A DNA stretch of 14,358 nucleotides from Micrococcaceae bacterium UBA6021 (GTDB lineage: Bacteria > Actinomycetota > Actinomycetes > Actinomycetales > Micrococcaceae), in the NCBI GenBank assembly GCA_002427975.1, contig DIZT01000014.1:1-14358 (forward strand), read 5' to 3'. Below are positions 1 through 7,870 of this stretch, piece by piece. Both the position numbers and the translations under genes were made by a program. The notes under the pieces are model-generated. The model did not search any database, had not been told where the DNA came from, and saw only the letters and a program-made list of their open reading frames with translations. Positions within the stretch are counted from its first letter, which is position 1. Each line of letters starts with the position of its first letter.

Positions 1-1165
1 CGAACTGCGGCTCGGCCAGCTTCACCGAAATGACCGCCGTGAGGCCTTCGCGGATATCGTCACCGGTGAGGTTGTCGTCCTTTTCCTTGATGATGCTCTT
101 CTCCCGCGCGTAGCGGTTGATGAGGGATGTCATCGCAGCGCGGAAACCCTCTTCATGGGTGCCGCCCTCGTGGGTGTTGATGGTGTTGGCGTAGGTGTGG
201 ACGCTCTCGGAATATGCGTTGGTCCACTGCATCGCCATTTCCAGCGCGATGTGCCGTTCCGTGTCCTCGGTTTCGAAGGAAATGACGTCCTCGTGGACAA
301 CATCAACCTTCTTGCCCGAGTTCAGGTGCTTCACATAGTCCAGCAGCCCGTCGTCGTACTGGTACACCACGGTGCGGTGCTCAGCGGTGACTTCACCTTC
401 GGTGACCACCGTATCAAGGTCAAGATCCTCGCTGGCGTCCGTGTGCGCCTCTGCGGTGCGCTCGTCCGTGAGGGTGATCCGCAGTCCCTTGTTCAGGAAA
501 GCCATCTGCTGGAAGCGGGCGCGGAGCGTCTCGAAATCAAACTCCGTGGATTCGAAGATACCCTCGTCCGGGTAGAACGTCTGGGTGGTGCCGGTGGTGC
601 CGCTCTCTTCACCTTTGACCAGGCCGCCCTGCGGCTTGCCGCCGTCGGCGAAAGACATCCGCCAGACGTTGCCCTGGCGCCGGACCTCGGTGTCCACCCG
701 GCTGGAGAGGGCGTTAACCACGGAGATACCCACACCGTGGAGGCCGCCGGAGACTGCATAACCGCCGCCGCCGAACTTGCCGCCGGCGTGCAGGATAGTC
801 ATGACCACTTCGACGGTGGGCTTGTGCTCGGTGGGATGCATGTCCACCGGGATTCCGCGGCCATCATCAACAACTTTGACGCCGCCGTCGGCCTGCAGGA
901 GTATTTCGATGTGCGTGCAGTACCCGGCCAGCGCCTCGTCAACAGAGTTGTCCACCACTTCATAGACCAGGTGGTGCAGGCCGCGCAGCCCGGTGGAACC
1001 GATGTACATGCCGGGGCGTTTCCGCACGGCCTCGAGACCCTCGAGTACAGTAATGTCGCTTGCACCGTATTCCCGCGGTGTCACTGCCTCCGCGGGCGTA
1101 CCGGGGGTAGGTACATCCTCCGCTGCGCGTTCCACTGCCTGGGTATCTGTATTGTCGTTAGCCAC
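1..1165 (-). CDS. gyrB: DNA gyrase subunit B, N-terminal part (runs off the left edge)
   Basis: This is the ATPase subunit of DNA gyrase, which with GyrA introduces negative supercoils ahead of replication forks. About 388 residues are present, covering the GHKL ATPase domain and most of the transducer domain. Visible motifs are [14 protein letters not shown] with the metal-binding Asn, DDGRGIPVD, the lid glycines [25 protein letters not shown], and [16 protein letters not shown] at the window edge. The TOPRIM domain and C-terminus lie outside the window. I place the start at a GTG at 1163-1165 (VANDNTDTQ); a GAGGAG lies 12 bases upstream, a slightly long spacing. The reading frame stays open further upstream but has no better start with a ribosome site. 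The gene is the distal member of the leftward dnaA-dnaN-gnd-recF-dciA-gyrB series, but the 374-bp gap before it suggests its own promoter. The identification is certain; the start is likely. Confidence 0.97.
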   Translation of the reverse strand, partial: MANDNTDTQAVERAAEDVPTPGTPAEAVTPREYGASDITVLEGLEAVRKRPGMYIGSTGLRGLHHLVYEVVDNSVDEALAGYCTHIEILLQADGGVKVVDDGRGIPVDMHPTEHKPTVEVVMTILHAGGKFGGGGYAVSGGLHGVGISVVNALSSRVDTEVRRQGNVWRMSFADGGKPQGGLVKGEESGTTGTTQTFYPDEGIFESTEFDFETLRARFQQMAFLNKGLRITLTDERTAEAHTDASEDLDLDTVVTEGEVTAEHRTVVYQYDDGLLDYVKHLNSGKKVDVVHEDVISFETEDTERHIALEMAMQWTNAYSESVHTYANTINTHEGGTHEEGFRAAMTSLINRYAREKSIIKEKDDNLTGDDIREGLTAVISVKLAEPQF

Positions 1166-1539
1166 AGGTGCTGTCGACTCCTCTTTTTCGATGATGGCCG
1201 GCGGCGGCCTTCCCGAGGGAAAGCAGCAGCCAACAGGCACAAGCTGATGGCGCTGATGAGCAGGTCATCCTGCAGAACCGAAGTCCGCCTGCGGAGAGCG
1301 AGCGGAAAACGGACTCAGTCAACGTTTCACCGGCGCCCAGTTATCTGCTGTGATTCTATCGTGAAATGGGCTACAAACCCGCATTCCGGGGGCCTCGCGG
1401 AACCCCGATATGCCCGCGTGAGGCCATTGGCCGCGCCTTGGGCGCCCTCGCGGTCCCGCCTCCGGGTGCCTATACACTCCAAGGGCGTTGGACCGCCGTA
1501 CACGCCGTCGGACGAATATTCAAGGGCCAACGGCGGCGG
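1166..1539. other. Intergenic region between dciA and gyrB; gyrB leader
   Basis: These 374 bp hold no gene I can support. Frames that stay open here are Arg/Pro/Gly-rich and run into neighbouring genes in the wrong phase. The only promoter-like strings on the gyrB strand are TAGAAT (complement of 1353-1358) and GATAAC (complement of 1340-1345). Neither has a recognisable -35 hexamer at 16-18 bp. The length and the downstream gyrB suggest a regulated leader, since supercoiling-controlled gyrase promoters are known in actinobacteria, but that is inference. No convincing terminator hairpin follows dciA. Confidence 0.4.
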
Positions 1540-2097
1540 CTAACCGTAAGTATCGCGCGGCCCGCGCCCGTTGACGGTCCGTCCGCCCTTGCGCCAGCTG
1601 GGTGCCGACGGTCCGAGCACCTGGATGCTGGTGACCACGCCGTCGCCCAGTTCGGTGCGGAATTTTTCCAGCAGGCTGATGCTCAGGAGCCGCAGCTGCG
1701 TGGCCCAGGCCGTCGAATCGCAGCGCACGTGAAGGGTAGTATCCGTAAAGCTCTCCGGGGTGCAGTGCGCTGAAATTTCCGGGCCAACCAGCGTGGCCCA
1801 CTCCGCCATGACAGAACCCACCGCTACCGGCGAGCTCCAGCCACGTTCGGCTACGAGTCGTCCCACGACTTTGCCCAGTCCCAGGGGATCACGGCCGGTC
1901 GAATGGAACTGGCTGAAGCCGCGGGTGTCCCTGATCCCGCGCTTTGTCTTGGCGGCGCCGGCCTTGGGGAGTGCCTTTCGGCGGATTTCGCCGCGCGCTG
2001 CCGCTGCCTCCCGCATGCGGTTCAGGGCCGCCTGGGGCGCATCGATGGTGTCAGGATCGCGGCCGGGCTGCAGCCCGCCGTTTTCATCCTTATTCAT
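1540..2097 (-). CDS. dciA: DUF721 / DciA-family helicase-loading protein
   Basis: This 185-residue protein belongs to the DUF721 (DciA) family. Members interact with the replicative helicase DnaB and help load it in bacteria that lack DnaC or DnaI. The N-terminal ~65 residues are charged and probably flexible. The family core starts near residue 70 (DPLGLGKVVGRLVAERGW). It carries the typical pattern W100-ATLVGPEISAHCTPESF and then LHVRCDSTAWATQLRLL (about 122-138), including the conserved Trp131. The ATG at 2095-2097 lies inside the 3' end of recF with an 8-nt overlap, which implies translational coupling. Position after recF and before gyrB is usual for actinobacteria. The stop is TAG. The family assignment is strong; the helicase-loader role rests on work on family members, not on this sequence. 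Confidence 0.9.
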   Translation of the reverse strand: MNKDENGGLQPGRDPDTIDAPQAALNRMREAAAARGEIRRKALPKAGAAKTKRGIRDTRGFSQFHSTGRDPLGLGKVVGRLVAERGWSSPVAVGSVMAEWATLVGPEISAHCTPESFTDTTLHVRCDSTAWATQLRLLSISLLEKFRTELGDGVVTSIQVLGPSAPSWRKGGRTVNGRGPRDTYG

Positions 2098-3292
2098 CGA
2101 TTCCTCCCGGAATGACCTTCACCCGCCGGCCGGACAGTTCCTCCGGGATATCGGCGTCGACGGCGGCGGTCACCAGGACCTGTTCCGCGCCGGAGACTAT
2201 TGCCGCCAGTTTACGCCTGCGTTGGACATCCAGCTCGGCGAACACGTCGTCGAGGATGAGGATCGGGGCGGACCCGCCGGTCCTGGCGTCATCAAGCATG
2301 ACGTAATAGGAGGCGAGCCGGAGCGAAAGGCACATCGACCAGGTTTCGCCGTGTGAGGCATAGCCCTTGGCGGGCGCCTCGCCGAGGATCAGTTCCAGCT
2401 CATCCCGGTGCGGCCCCACCAGCGAAATTCCGCGTTCAAGCTCCTTGCGGCGCGACGCCGCGAAGGCCTGCACGTAGCGCCCGGTGAGCTCCTCAACGGT
2501 GAGATACCGCAGGTCTTCGGCAGCGGCGGAGCCAGCCACCGTCAAACCGCCGCCTGCACTCGGCGCCGCGCCGCCGTCGTCGTCCATCAGGTTTTGCAGT
2601 GTGGACCGGTACATGGCGCTGGCTTCCTTGGAGCCGTCTGTGAGCTGGGCATATGCCTTGGCCAGATGTGGGCGCAGCAGTTCAACCAATTCCAGCCGGG
2701 CGTGCAGCAGCTCGGCTCCCGCCCGGGCCATGTGCTGGTCCCAGACATCGAGGGTGGCAACGTGCCCCGCGGTGAACTTTCCGGCCCGCGCGGATTTGAG
2801 CAGGGCGTTGCGCTGCTTCAGGACCCGGTCGTAGTCCGTTCGCGTCGCCGAGTGCCGGGGAATGAGGCTAACCAGGAGCTCGTCAAGGAAACGGCGGCGG
2901 TTTGAGGGGTCTCCCTTGACCAAGGCCAGGTCCTCGGGTGCGAACAGTACGGTCTGGCAGATTCCGAGGAGGTCCCGGGCCCGGACGGGGTTGCTGCGGT
3001 TGATCCGTCCGCGGTTGGCACGGCTGGCGTTGATCTCAAGTTCCAGCACCGTGGTCTGCCCGCCGCGGACCACGCGGGCCCGTACCAACGCGCGGTCAGT
3101 ACCGAACCGCAACAGCGGAGCGTCGGAGCTGACCCGGTGCGAGCTGAGTGTGGCCAGGTATCCGATGGCCTCCACGAGGTTGGTTTTGCCGATCCCGTTT
3201 GCCCCCACCAGGACCGTGACGCCGGGCTCGAGGGCAAGGTCAACCTGGGCGTAGCTGCGGAAGTCAGTCAGCGAAAGGTGTTCTAGGTACAC
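2090..3292 (-). CDS. recF: DNA replication/repair protein RecF
   Basis: RecF is an SMC-like ATPase that, with RecO and RecR, helps RecA load at single-strand gaps and stalled forks. At 400 residues it has full family length. The Walker A motif GANGIGKT is at residues 30-37. The signature LVGPHRDELEL lies in the C-terminal half and Walker B is ILILDDVFAELD. The frame begins with GTG at 3290-3292 (GTG TAC CTA), giving the family-typical opening MYLEHLSLTDFRSY. The ribosome site is weak (GAAG about 6 bases upstream). An ATG 11 bases upstream is out of frame. The 3' end overlaps dciA by 8 nt. A hairpin at 3310-3328 separates it from gnd, so it may be partly uncoupled from upstream transcription. 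Confidence 0.97.
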   Translation of the reverse strand: MYLEHLSLTDFRSYAQVDLALEPGVTVLVGANGIGKTNLVEAIGYLATLSSHRVSSDAPLLRFGTDRALVRARVVRGGQTTVLELEINASRANRGRINRSNPVRARDLLGICQTVLFAPEDLALVKGDPSNRRRFLDELLVSLIPRHSATRTDYDRVLKQRNALLKSARAGKFTAGHVATLDVWDQHMARAGAELLHARLELVELLRPHLAKAYAQLTDGSKEASAMYRSTLQNLMDDDGGAAPSAGGGLTVAGSAAAEDLRYLTVEELTGRYVQAFAASRRKELERGISLVGPHRDELELILGEAPAKGYASHGETWSMCLSLRLASYYVMLDDARTGGSAPILILDDVFAELDVQRRRKLAAIVSGAEQVLVTAAVDADIPEELSGRRVKVIPGGIDE

Positions 3293-3309
3293 GCGGTCTT
3301 CATAATTCT

Positions 3310-3328
3310 CGGAACCCCGAGGGTTCCG
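3310..3328 (-). terminator. Hairpin between gnd and recF (possible U-less terminator or attenuator)
   Basis: CGGAACCC, a 3-base loop, then GGGTTCCG form a perfect 8-bp GC-rich stem. It sits 9 bp after the gnd stop and 17 bp before the recF start. Read on the transcribed minus strand it is followed by AGAATTATG, which is not a real T run. It resembles the U-poor hairpins common downstream of actinobacterial genes, so partial termination or an mRNA end stabiliser are both possible. Confidence 0.4.
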
Positions 3329-3337
3329 GGGTGGATC

Positions 3338-4222
3338 TTACTTGGCGGGACGGGTGGCATGCCCGCCGAACTGGTGACGCAAAGCGGAAACCATCTTCAT
3401 CGCCGGCGAATTCTCTTCGCGGGAGGAAAAGCGTGCGAAGAGTGCAGCCGTGATGGCCGGGGCCGGAACAGCGTTGGCGATGGCTTCTTCGACCGTCCAG
3501 CGTCCTTCGCCCGAGTCCTCGACATAGTCATCAATGGATTCCAGCCCCGGATCCTCGTCCAGCGCTTTGACCATCAGGTCCAGCAACCAGGACCGGACCA
3601 CAGTGCCCTTTTGCCAGGCGCGGAATGTTCCGGGAAGATCATCGACGATGTCTTTGGCGGCCAGCAGTTCATAGCCTTCTGCGTAGGCCTGCATCAGGCC
3701 GTACTCGATACCGTTGTGGACCATTTTTGCGTAGTGGCCTGCACCGATTACACCCACGTGGACAAAGCTGTCGGCGCGCTCCCCTTCGGGACGGAGGACA
3801 TCAAAAACAGGCAGTGCGCGCTCAATATCGGCGGCGTCGCCGCCGGCCATCAGGCCGTAACCGTTCTGGAGGCCCCACACACCGCCGGAAACCCCGCAGT
3901 CGGCGAAACCGATGCCCCTTTCAGCCAGCGCGGCACCATGTTTCTGGTCCTCGGTGAAGCGGGAGTTGCCGCCGTCGATCACCAGGTCGCCGGCGTCGAG
4001 CTTGTTCCCCAGCTCGGTGATGACGGCATCCGTGACGTCGCCGGACGGGACCATGACCCAGACCAGCCGCGGCGCTGGAACGGCCGCAATGAGCTCATCC
4101 ACGGAGGCAACGTCGGTGACGTCGGGGTTTCGGTCAAAACCCGTGACCTCGATGCCACCCTTGCGCAGGCGTTCGCGCATGTTGAAACCCATTTTGCCGA
4201 GGCCGATCAGTCCGATATGCAC
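3338..4222 (-). CDS. gnd: 6-phosphogluconate dehydrogenase, decarboxylating (short YqeC/GntZ-like form)
   Basis: This enzyme oxidatively decarboxylates 6-phosphogluconate to ribulose 5-phosphate with NAD(P)+ in the pentose phosphate pathway. The N-terminal Rossmann motif is GLIGLGKMG. It is followed by VIDGGNSRF, the substrate-binding DCGVSGGVWGLQNGYGLM and the catalytic-region GAGHYAKMVHNGIEYGLMQ. The 294-residue length matches the short ~300-residue class, not the ~470-residue dimeric class. I prefer the GTG at 4220-4222 (VHIGLIGLG) because the family begins at the first Rossmann strand and AAAAGAG lies 8 bases upstream. An ATG at 4268-4270 would add 16 non-family residues and lies directly against the large palindrome, with no ribosome site. 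A metabolic gene here, between dnaN and recF, is usual for actinobacteria as I recall. The NAD versus NADP preference cannot be read from the sequence with confidence. Confidence 0.92.
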   Translation of the reverse strand: MHIGLIGLGKMGFNMRERLRKGGIEVTGFDRNPDVTDVASVDELIAAVPAPRLVWVMVPSGDVTDAVITELGNKLDAGDLVIDGGNSRFTEDQKHGAALAERGIGFADCGVSGGVWGLQNGYGLMAGGDAADIERALPVFDVLRPEGERADSFVHVGVIGAGHYAKMVHNGIEYGLMQAYAEGYELLAAKDIVDDLPGTFRAWQKGTVVRSWLLDLMVKALDEDPGLESIDDYVEDSGEGRWTVEEAIANAVPAPAITAALFARFSSREENSPAMKMVSALRHQFGGHATRPAK

Positions 4223-4270
4223 GCTTGAGACTCTTTTCTGCGCTGGGGTGGCGGTTTCGTGACGGGTCAT

Positions 4271-4336
4271 CCCAACTAGGTCGCATTAGATGTCGTTATG
4301 GGCGCCCATAACGACATCAACTGCTACCTAGTTGGG
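4271..4336. repeat. 66-bp near-perfect palindrome at the dnaN-gnd junction
   Basis: The inner 30 bp (4289-4318) is a perfect loop-free palindrome: GATGTCGTTATGGGC followed by its exact complement. The outer arms are CCCAACTAGGT (4271-4281) and ACCTAGTTGGG (4326-4336), also perfect. Across the full 66 bp, 30 of 33 positions pair; the mismatches are 4282/4325, 4286/4321 and 4288/4319. The dnaN stop codon (complement of 4328-4330) and the preceding Asn codon lie inside the right arm. It ends one base before an unused ATG at 4270. No T run follows on the minus strand. It may be a dnaN 3'-end hairpin or terminator, a dispersed palindromic repeat, or a site for a dimeric protein. Confidence 0.9.
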
Positions 4337-5452
4337 GAGGCGGACGGGCATGACCAGGTAACGGTAGTCATCCTGGTCCTCACCGTCGGCGTCGCCCTGG
4401 GCCGTGATCATGGCGGGCTTCGGCGCGGTGGTAAAGGAGAACCTGACGTACTTCGTTTCGATGACGCTGAGCCCCTCCACCAGGTAATGCGGGTTGAAGG
4501 CAACGGTGATGTCCTCGCCGGAGAGCTGGGCTTCGAGCTCTTCGGAAGCCTGGGCGTCCTCGCCGGTGCCGGCGTCCAGGTGCAGCAGTCCTTCGGTGAA
4601 AGCCAGCCGGACCGGGGTGTTCCGCTCGGCCACCAGGGACACACGGCGCACGGCTTCCACGAGTTCCTGGGTCTGGACTGTGGCGTGGATCGGGGTGGAG
4701 TCGGGGAACAGCGAGCGGATCTTGGGGTAGTCACCGTCCACGAGCAGCGATGTGGTGGTGCGGCCGCCGCTCTCGAAACCGATCAGACGGCTGTCATCGT
4801 CAGCCAGGGCAAGGTTGATGTCGCCGCTGTTGCCAAGAGTCTTCGCTACTTCGTTGAGGGTTTTTGCCTTGACCAATGCACTGGTGGAAATTCCCGGGGT
4901 GGTGGGCTTCCACGGCACTTCGCGCATAGCCAGGCGGTACCGGTCCGTGGCCAGGAGCGTGATGAGGTCATCCTCGATCTCCATGCGGACGCCGGTGAGG
5001 ATGGGGAGGGTGTCATCCTTGCTGGCCGCAATGATCACCTGGGACACGGCCTGGGCGAACGCGTCACCCGGGACAGTGCCGCTGATGGCGGGCAAAGCAG
5101 GCAGCGGCGGGTATTCAGCCTCGGGCATGGTGGCCAGGTGGAAGCTGCTGCGGCGGCAGGTCAGCGTGACTTTGTTGCCGTCGGTCTCCACGTCCACCGG
5201 AGCCGAAGGAAGGCTCCGGCAAATGTCGGCAAGAAGGCGGCCGGAGACGAGGATGGTCCCTTCAGCGGTGATATCCGCCGGGATTTCCAGCCGTGCGGAG
5301 GTCTCGTAGTCAAAACTCGAGAGGCTGACCGTTCCGGCTTCAGCCTTCAGGAGCAGGCCCGACAACACTGGAACTGGCGGCCGCGGAGACAACGACCGGG
5401 CTGTCCAGGTGACGGCTTCTGCCAGGACGTCCCGTTCGACTCTGAACTTCAC
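4328..5452 (-). CDS. dnaN: DNA polymerase III subunit beta (sliding clamp)
   Basis: The beta clamp forms a ring dimer around DNA and tethers the replicative polymerase and many repair partners. The 374 residues fit the three-domain clamp fold. The opening VKFRVERDVLAEAVTWTARS, the segment RPPVPVLSGLLL and the C-terminal YRYLVMPVRLPN (the MPxRL end near the partner-binding pocket) are family features. I start at GTG 5450-5452: AAAGGCGG is 9 bases upstream and the protein then begins exactly at the conserved MKFRVER position. The frame remains open to an ATG at 5548, but the extra 32 residues have no family character. The stop codon lies within the 66-bp palindrome. The gene lies downstream of dnaA across the origin spacer. 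Confidence 0.97.
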   Translation of the reverse strand: MKFRVERDVLAEAVTWTARSLSPRPPVPVLSGLLLKAEAGTVSLSSFDYETSARLEIPADITAEGTILVSGRLLADICRSLPSAPVDVETDGNKVTLTCRRSSFHLATMPEAEYPPLPALPAISGTVPGDAFAQAVSQVIIAASKDDTLPILTGVRMEIEDDLITLLATDRYRLAMREVPWKPTTPGISTSALVKAKTLNEVAKTLGNSGDINLALADDDSRLIGFESGGRTTTSLLVDGDYPKIRSLFPDSTPIHATVQTQELVEAVRRVSLVAERNTPVRLAFTEGLLHLDAGTGEDAQASEELEAQLSGEDITVAFNPHYLVEGLSVIETKYVRFSFTTAPKPAMITAQGDADGEDQDDYRYLVMPVRLPN

Positions 5453-5698
5453 GGAAGGGTGCCGCCTTTCATTGCTGCTGCCATGTCTGAACCGGAAACT
5501 CCCACAGGGAGCCCAAAAGTAGTGGCGCCCCAACAACGGAACCTGCATGGTTCATCGGTTGCTGAACCACAAAGAAACCCGAGGATGGGAGCGCTGCTGA
5601 CAGCTTAGCCGGAAGACCGCTGATTAACCCATCCCCGGCCAGCACGCCCGGCATGCGGGGGGCCCTTGGGCCTGGGTCGGTTCGGGGCGCGGATCGAG
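5453..5698. other. dnaN leader and GC-rich flank of oriC
   Basis: This non-coding stretch lies between the dnaN start and the AT-rich part of the origin. A 7-bp inverted repeat (TGGTTCA at 5548-5554 with TGAACCA at 5563-5569, 8-base loop) could be an operator or leader hairpin. The part at 5641-5695 is very GC-rich with short GGGCCC-type repeats. I see no clear -35/-10 pair for dnaN and no supported gene. Confidence 0.5.
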
Positions 5699-5759
5699 AT
5701 TGTTATTTGAGGGAAATCAATTTCTTGGGATTAGTAGTGTTAATAACTGCTGTGGATAC

Positions 5760-5768
5760 TGTGGATAA
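5760..5768 (-). promoter_or_regulatory. DnaA box, perfect TTATCCACA
   Basis: This is an exact consensus box on the minus strand. It is directly abutted by a one-mismatch box at 5751-5759, forming a head-to-tail tandem pair next to the AT-rich stretch. Confidence 0.85.
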
Positions 5769-5939
5769 CTCGATCCGGCCGCAGGATCCAGCGGTTAAGC
5801 CCTGTTCACGGATTGTGGGCGACGCAGTTTTAAACAGGCTGTGGATGGGGATAACAACTTTTGCGTTTTCGCTGATCCACAGGCGCCTTAAGGGTTTTAA
5901 GCCCATTAACCGCGGTTGTCCCCTTAAGTATCCACAGGG

Positions 5940-5948
5940 TTATCCACA
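5940..5948 (+). promoter_or_regulatory. DnaA box, perfect TTATCCACA
   Basis: This is an exact consensus box on the plus strand. A GTATCCACA box at 5928-5936 precedes it with a 3-bp gap, so this is a second tandem pair, near the dnaA 3' end and oriented opposite to the 5751-5768 pair. Confidence 0.85.
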
Positions 5949-5980
5949 TGCACCTGTTAATAAGGTATAGAGGCGACGGC

Positions 5981-7402
5981 TCAGGAGTTGCGCTGCTGCT
6001 GCTTGATCCTGTTGGTGAGCTCAGTGACCTGGTTGTAGATCACACGGCGCTCAGCCATCAGCTCACGGATTTTGCGGTCGGCATGGATCACCGTGGTGTG
6101 GTCGCGGCCGCCGAGTTCCTGGCCGATCTTGGGCAGTGACATGTCCGTGAGCTCGCGGCAGAGGTACATGGCGATCTGCCGGGCGGTCACCAGCGTGCGC
6201 GTACGCGACTTGCTGCAGAGTTCTTCCATGCTGAGCTTGAAATACTCAGCCGTCTGGACGAGGATCTGGCTCGAGGTGATTTCCTGGGCGCCGTCGTCGG
6301 TGATGAGGTCCTTCAGGACCATCTCCGCCAGGGCCACATCGACCGGCTGCCGGTTCAGGCTGGCGAAGGCCGTCACCCGGATCAGCGCGCCTTCGAGTTC
6401 GCGGATGTTGCTGGAAATTTTGGAGGCGATGTATTCCAGGGCGTCGTCCGGGGCGGAGAGGCCTTCGCTGAGGGCCTTTTTCCGCAGGATGGCGATGCGG
6501 GTCTCCAGTTCGGGCGGCTGGATGTCGGTCAGGAGGCCCCACTCGAAGCGTGACTTCATCCTGTCCTCGAAACCTGCCAGCTGCTTGGGCGGCAGATCGG
6601 AGGTGATGACCACCTGTTTGTTGTTGTTGTGCAGGGAGTTGAAGGTGTGGAAGAACTCCTCCAGCGTCCGGTCCTTGCCGGCCAGGAACTGGATGTCATC
6701 GATCAGCAGCACGTCCACGTTGCGGTACGTGGTCTTGAAGCTGGCGCCTTCGTCGTCGCGGATGGAGTTGATGAAGTCGTTGGTGAACTCCTCGGAATTC
6801 ACGTACCGGACGCGGATTCCGCTGTACAGGCGGCGGGCATAGTGGCCGATGGCGTGCAGGAGGTGGGTTTTGCCCAGCCCGGAATCACCGTAGATGAACA
6901 GCGGGTTGTAGGCCTTGGCCGGTGCTTCGGCTACCGCCACCGCGGCTGCATGGGCAAAACGGTTGGACGAGCCGATCACGAACGTATCGAAGACGTACTT
7001 GGGATTCAGCCGGCCGAATTCGTGGGAAGTGCTCGGCAGCATCGGCTGCGGCTTCTGTTCGATCAGCTGGTCCGGGGAGTAGGAAGGCTCGACGACGGGT
7101 TCCGGCTCTACGTGGATGGGCACCAGGTCGGTGTCCACGTCGATCGCGCAGCGGATGTCTTCGGAAAAAACGCTGTGCAGGGCGTCGTCCAGGGCGTCCT
7201 TGACCTGGGTCTGAAGGACTTCGCGGGTCAGCTCATTGGGAACGGCCACCAGGAGGGTGGAACCGATCAGGCCCTGGGCCTGCGCCAGGATGACAAAGCC
7301 CCGCTGCCGTGGTGAAACGCGGTCGTCCTGTTCGAGCAGGCTCACAACGCGACGCCAGGAACTTCCGACAGTATTGGCGTGGTTGGCTTCGTCTACTGTC
7401 AT
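5981..7402 (-). CDS. dnaA: Chromosomal replication initiator protein DnaA
   Basis: DnaA is the AAA+ initiator that binds DnaA boxes, opens the origin and recruits helicase. From the ATG at 7400-7402 it has 473 residues. Domain I spans about 1-90 ([10 protein letters not shown]...). A short linker of about 40 residues follows, much shorter than the long domain II of Streptomyces. The AAA+ domain begins near 134 ([23 protein letters not shown]), with Walker A GDSGLGKT at 172-179, Walker B LLIDDI at 232-237, and ITSD...[10 protein letters not shown] with sensor and arginine-finger residues. Domain IV ends in the DNA-binding signature [14 protein letters not shown] (431-444). A TTG immediately upstream could also initiate, but GAGGAA is 7 bases from the ATG, which decides for it. 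DnaA boxes on both sides of the gene suggest autoregulation. Confidence 0.98.
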   Translation of the reverse strand: MTVDEANHANTVGSSWRRVVSLLEQDDRVSPRQRGFVILAQAQGLIGSTLLVAVPNELTREVLQTQVKDALDDALHSVFSEDIRCAIDVDTDLVPIHVEPEPVVEPSYSPDQLIEQKPQPMLPSTSHEFGRLNPKYVFDTFVIGSSNRFAHAAAVAVAEAPAKAYNPLFIYGDSGLGKTHLLHAIGHYARRLYSGIRVRYVNSEEFTNDFINSIRDDEGASFKTTYRNVDVLLIDDIQFLAGKDRTLEEFFHTFNSLHNNNKQVVITSDLPPKQLAGFEDRMKSRFEWGLLTDIQPPELETRIAILRKKALSEGLSAPDDALEYIASKISSNIRELEGALIRVTAFASLNRQPVDVALAEMVLKDLITDDGAQEITSSQILVQTAEYFKLSMEELCSKSRTRTLVTARQIAMYLCRELTDMSLPKIGQELGGRDHTTVIHADRKIRELMAERRVIYNQVTELTNRIKQQQRNS

Positions 7403-7870
7403 CAATCAGTTCCTCAAAACTTGCGTGCCTGCATTACGTGCAGCCCCAAGTCCGGAACCAGGATGCTGGTCCAGGTTCATCCACAGGGTTATGCACAGTC
7501 CGTGGATAATCGGCTACTGAGTCACTCTAGGGGATCAAAACGCCAGAAGATAGCTGGGAAGTAGCTTGTGGATAATTACACCGTTGTGGTTCGAAAACAG
7601 GCCCTGTGAGCCACTTCATCCACAGGCTGACCGCGGAAGTTAACCACAGCCGGAGGCAGGGACCCAGGGGTGGCCCGGTTTGACTCTGGGGCGTATTTGG
7701 CCCTAACGTTGTGATGTCCTTTGTGTACGCTTTTTGGCCCCATCTGAATCTCTCCGACGCAGCGCGTTTGAGCAGCCGGGGGAAGCGTACATATACAAAA
7801 CTTAGCGTCGGCCAGTTCTTCTCATTTACTGATCGGGTGGGCGCACCTTTGATCCACTGGAGTAACTAAC
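7403..7870. promoter_or_regulatory. dnaA-rpmH divergent intergenic region with a second DnaA-box cluster
   Basis: This 468-bp spacer holds promoters for both divergent gene sets and a second group of boxes. A perfect TTATCCACA is at 7567-7575 (minus). One-mismatch boxes are TCATCCACA at 7477-7485 and 7616-7624, TTATGCACA at 7489-7497, TTATCCACG at 7501-7509 (minus) and TTAACCACA at 7640-7648. The three boxes at 7477-7509 are packed within 33 bp, 75 bp upstream of the dnaA start, where bound DnaA could repress dnaA. I could not assign a dnaA promoter with confidence. No small gene is visible here. Confidence 0.75.
7768..7797 (+). promoter_or_regulatory. Candidate promoter for rpmH-rnpA
   Basis: TTGAGC (7768-7773), an 18-bp spacer and TATACA (7792-7797) give 4/6 matches each to the -35 and -10 consensus. 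Transcription would start near 7804, leaving a leader of about 67 nt before rpmH. It is the best pair I see in this stretch, but the match is moderate. Confidence 0.35.

Larger units (their letters stand above)
5699..5948. other. oriC: Chromosomal replication origin oriC (dnaA-dnaN spacer)
   Basis: The dnaA-dnaN spacer is the standard actinobacterial origin location. Boxes matching TTATCCACA exactly are at 5760-5768 (minus) and 5940-5948 (plus). One-mismatch boxes are at 5751-5759 (GTATCCACA, minus), 5873-5881 (TGATCCACA, plus) and 5928-5936 (GTATCCACA, plus). Weaker ones are at 5840-5848 (minus) and 5916-5924 (plus). The two tandem boxes on the left point away from the pair on the right. AT-rich DNA at about 5699-5750, including TTAATAA, adjoins the left boxes and is the best candidate unwinding element. 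A CTTAAGGG/CCCTTAAG inverted repeat (5887-5894, 5921-5928) and a 10-bp palindrome AACCGCGGTT (5908-5917) lie between the boxes. Origin function is inferred from position and boxes. Confidence 0.9.

Noticed and set aside
155..1543. A 462-codon open frame on the plus strand opposite gyrB
   Set aside because: It is antisense to clear GyrB motifs, its translation is His/Val/Arg/Gly-rich without family motifs, and it is a by-product of high third-position GC.
4223..4270. N-terminal extension of the 6-phosphogluconate dehydrogenase to ATG 4270
   Set aside because: The 16 extra residues precede the Rossmann strand that normally opens the protein, and the ATG abuts the palindrome without a ribosome site.
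5453..5548. N-terminal extension of DnaN to an ATG at 5548
   Set aside because: The added 32 residues do not resemble the clamp family, while GTG at 5452 gives the conserved N-terminus with a ribosome site 9 bases upstream.
4298..5608. A 436-codon plus-strand frame opposite dnaN
   Set aside because: It lies antisense to the full sliding-clamp gene, starts inside the palindrome and has no ribosome site or recognisable domain.
5653..5970. A 105-codon plus-strand frame across oriC
   Set aside because: It is made of DnaA boxes and AT-rich origin DNA, so the frame is incidental.
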